From Treponema sp. (GTDB lineage Bacteria; Spirochaetota; Spirochaetia; Treponematales; Breznakiellaceae), in NCBI GenBank assembly GCA_031254795.1, contig JAIRTS010000290.1, positions 1-15,139 of the forward strand: a DNA stretch of 15,139 nt. The letters are read 5' to 3'. Shown one piece after another: positions 14,302 through 15,139 of this stretch; positions within the stretch are counted from its first letter, which is position 1; every line of letters begins with the position of its first letter. Below the pieces are notes generated by a model, which ran no database searches, had not been told where the DNA came from, and saw only the letters and a list, made by a program, of their open reading frames with translations. The translations under genes and the position numbers were made by a program.

Positions 14302-14306
14302 GAGAT

Positions 14307-15139
14307 ATGCCTTTATCGTGGAACGAAATTAGACAGCGAGCCGCCTCTTTTGTCGCCGAGTGGGCGGATAAGGCTCCGTCCGCCAGGGAAGAAGCGGACG
14401 CCCAAACCTTCCAGACGGATTTTCTCAACATCTTCGGCGTTCCCCGCAGGCAAGTAGCCACCTTTGAAAGCCGGGTAAAGATAGGCGGCGAACCCGATCT
14501 GTTTGGCGGGAACTCAGGGGGACGCCGGGGATACATCGACCTTTTTTGGAAAGGCCATATCATGATCGAAATGAAAACCCCCGGCAAAGACCTCAAAAAG
14601 GCATACCAACAGGCAAAAGAGTATGCCGAGAATGTACCCCCGGCGGATCTTCCGGTAGGCATCCTCATTTGCGATTTCGTAACCTTTGAATATTACAATT
14701 TGGAAAAGAATAGCGAAAATGTTACTTTTACGATTGATGATTTGCCTCATTATGTCGAACTATTCGGCTATTTGGCCGGGTACTCGGACGTTGAATTTAT
14801 AGAGGCAAGCCCGGTAGATATCGAAGCCGCCGAACACATGGGGGAGCTGCACGATGCCCTGTTAAAAAGCGGCTATACAGGTCATGAACTTGAAATGTAC
14901 CTTGTCAGGATTCTGTTCTGCCTTTTCGCCGATGACACCGGCATATTCGGAAAAAAGAAATTGTTTTTTGAATATATCAGACAGCGCACCAGTGTTGACG
15001 GCTCAGACCTCGCCCTGCACCTGGGTTTACTATTTGATACCCTTAATAAGCCTGCGGACAAACGCCTGAAAAACCTCGATGAACAGCTTGCCCAGTTTCC
15101 CTATGTAGACGGCAGCCTGTTTGAAGAACGCCTTGAAAC
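14307..15139 (+). CDS. MmeI-like restriction-modification protein, N-terminal part (runs off window)
   Basis: The reading frame is open from the ATG at 14307 to the window edge (277 codons, no stop), so only the N-terminus is seen. It resembles the N-terminal region of MmeI-like fused restriction-methyltransferase proteins (type IIG/IIL). The first domain has a PD-(D/E)xK nuclease site with Asp78 in GYIDLFWKG and Glu88-x-Lys90 in IMIEMKTPGKDLKKAYQQA. It is followed by the helical spacer part (from about residue 180), ELEMYLVRILFCLFADDTGIF. The SAM-binding and target-recognition domains should follow outside the window. The nuclease triad is intact, so the enzyme may cut as well as methylate. 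There is no clear Shine-Dalgarno; the promoter places transcription start at the ATG. The gene follows a repeat-rich interval, as expected for acquired defence DNA. Confidence 0.85.
   Translation, partial: MPLSWNEIRQRAASFVAEWADKAPSAREEADAQTFQTDFLNIFGVPRRQVATFESRVKIGGEPDLFGGNSGGRRGYIDLFWKGHIMIEMKTPGKDLKKAYQQAKEYAENVPPADLPVGILICDFVTFEYYNLEKNSENVTFTIDDLPHYVELFGYLAGYSDVEFIEASPVDIEAAEHMGELHDALLKSGYTGHELEMYLVRILFCLFADDTGIFGKKKLFFEYIRQRTSVDGSDLALHLGLLFDTLNKPADKRLKNLDEQLAQFPYVDGSLFEERLE

Larger units (their letters stand above)
13492..14306. other. Gene-poor, hairpin-rich interval between mfd and the restriction gene
   Basis: I see no convincing gene in these 815 bases. Open frames on the minus strand (13585-13965 and 14029-14250) lack ribosome sites and recognisable domains. 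The interval carries many perfect short inverted repeats: 13573-13597, 13676-13701, 13940-13961, 13965-13998, 14089-14100 and 14146-14202. It also holds a decamer tandem repeat (13761-13788) and two exact copies of a 12-base core. It could be decayed mobile DNA, a family of intergenic repeats, or a structured RNA; sequence alone does not decide. The adjoining restriction-modification gene makes an acquired island plausible. Confidence 0.5.

Noticed and set aside
13492..14306. tRNA or attachment site that could mark an island edge
   Set aside because: I could not find a cloverleaf with a matching T-arm and acceptor stem, nor a direct repeat long enough to be an attachment site.

Overview
The window looks like chromosomal DNA of a spirochaete, most likely a Treponema relative. 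This is inferred from lipoproteins with relaxed lipoboxes, a CheX-type phosphatase, the moderate GC content and the overall gene style; no rRNA or marker gene is present to prove it. All functional calls come from motifs read by eye.

Left part (1-2.6 kb, + strand): a complete polar amino-acid ABC importer operon. It has a consensus promoter, a lipoprotein binding protein (TTG start with a strong Shine-Dalgarno), an intergenic hairpin, a permease and an ATPase, then a weak terminator. Next come a short unrecognised gene on the minus strand (2604-3071) and, divergent from it, an orphan solute-binding lipoprotein (start best placed at 3140). Their predicted promoters share the same -35 bases. 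The lipoprotein gene converges with the next minus-strand operon, and its probable terminator hairpin lies inside the last codons of the opposing gene.

Middle (4.4-9.1 kb, minus strand): a tight operon, in transcription order a stand-alone CheY receiver, a CheX phosphatase, a diacylglycerol-kinase-like lipid kinase, a membrane PAS-PAS-Hpt-HATPase kinase and a small DUF6941-like protein. Spacings run from 0 to 20 bases. The kinase has the phosphorylatable histidine and ATPase of CheA but no CheW-binding domain and is membrane anchored. Kinase, CheY and CheX could form a self-contained phosphorelay separate from the flagellar chemotaxis array. Upstream are a soluble GGDEF diguanylate cyclase with an intact active site and I-site, and the large repair-coupling helicase gene mfd (9946-13491).

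Right part (13.5-15.1 kb): about 815 bases without a convincing gene but rich in inverted repeats, a decamer tandem repeat, and two of three exact copies of a 12-base core (the third is in the cheY leader). It leads to the start of a MmeI-like restriction-methylation gene on the + strand, which runs off the window with its PD-(D/E)xK nuclease motif intact.

Several genes (3140, 9906, 13491, 14307) have a -10 box only a few bases before the start codon and no Shine-Dalgarno, whereas others have good Shine-Dalgarno sequences. This suggests a mix of leaderless and leadered transcripts.
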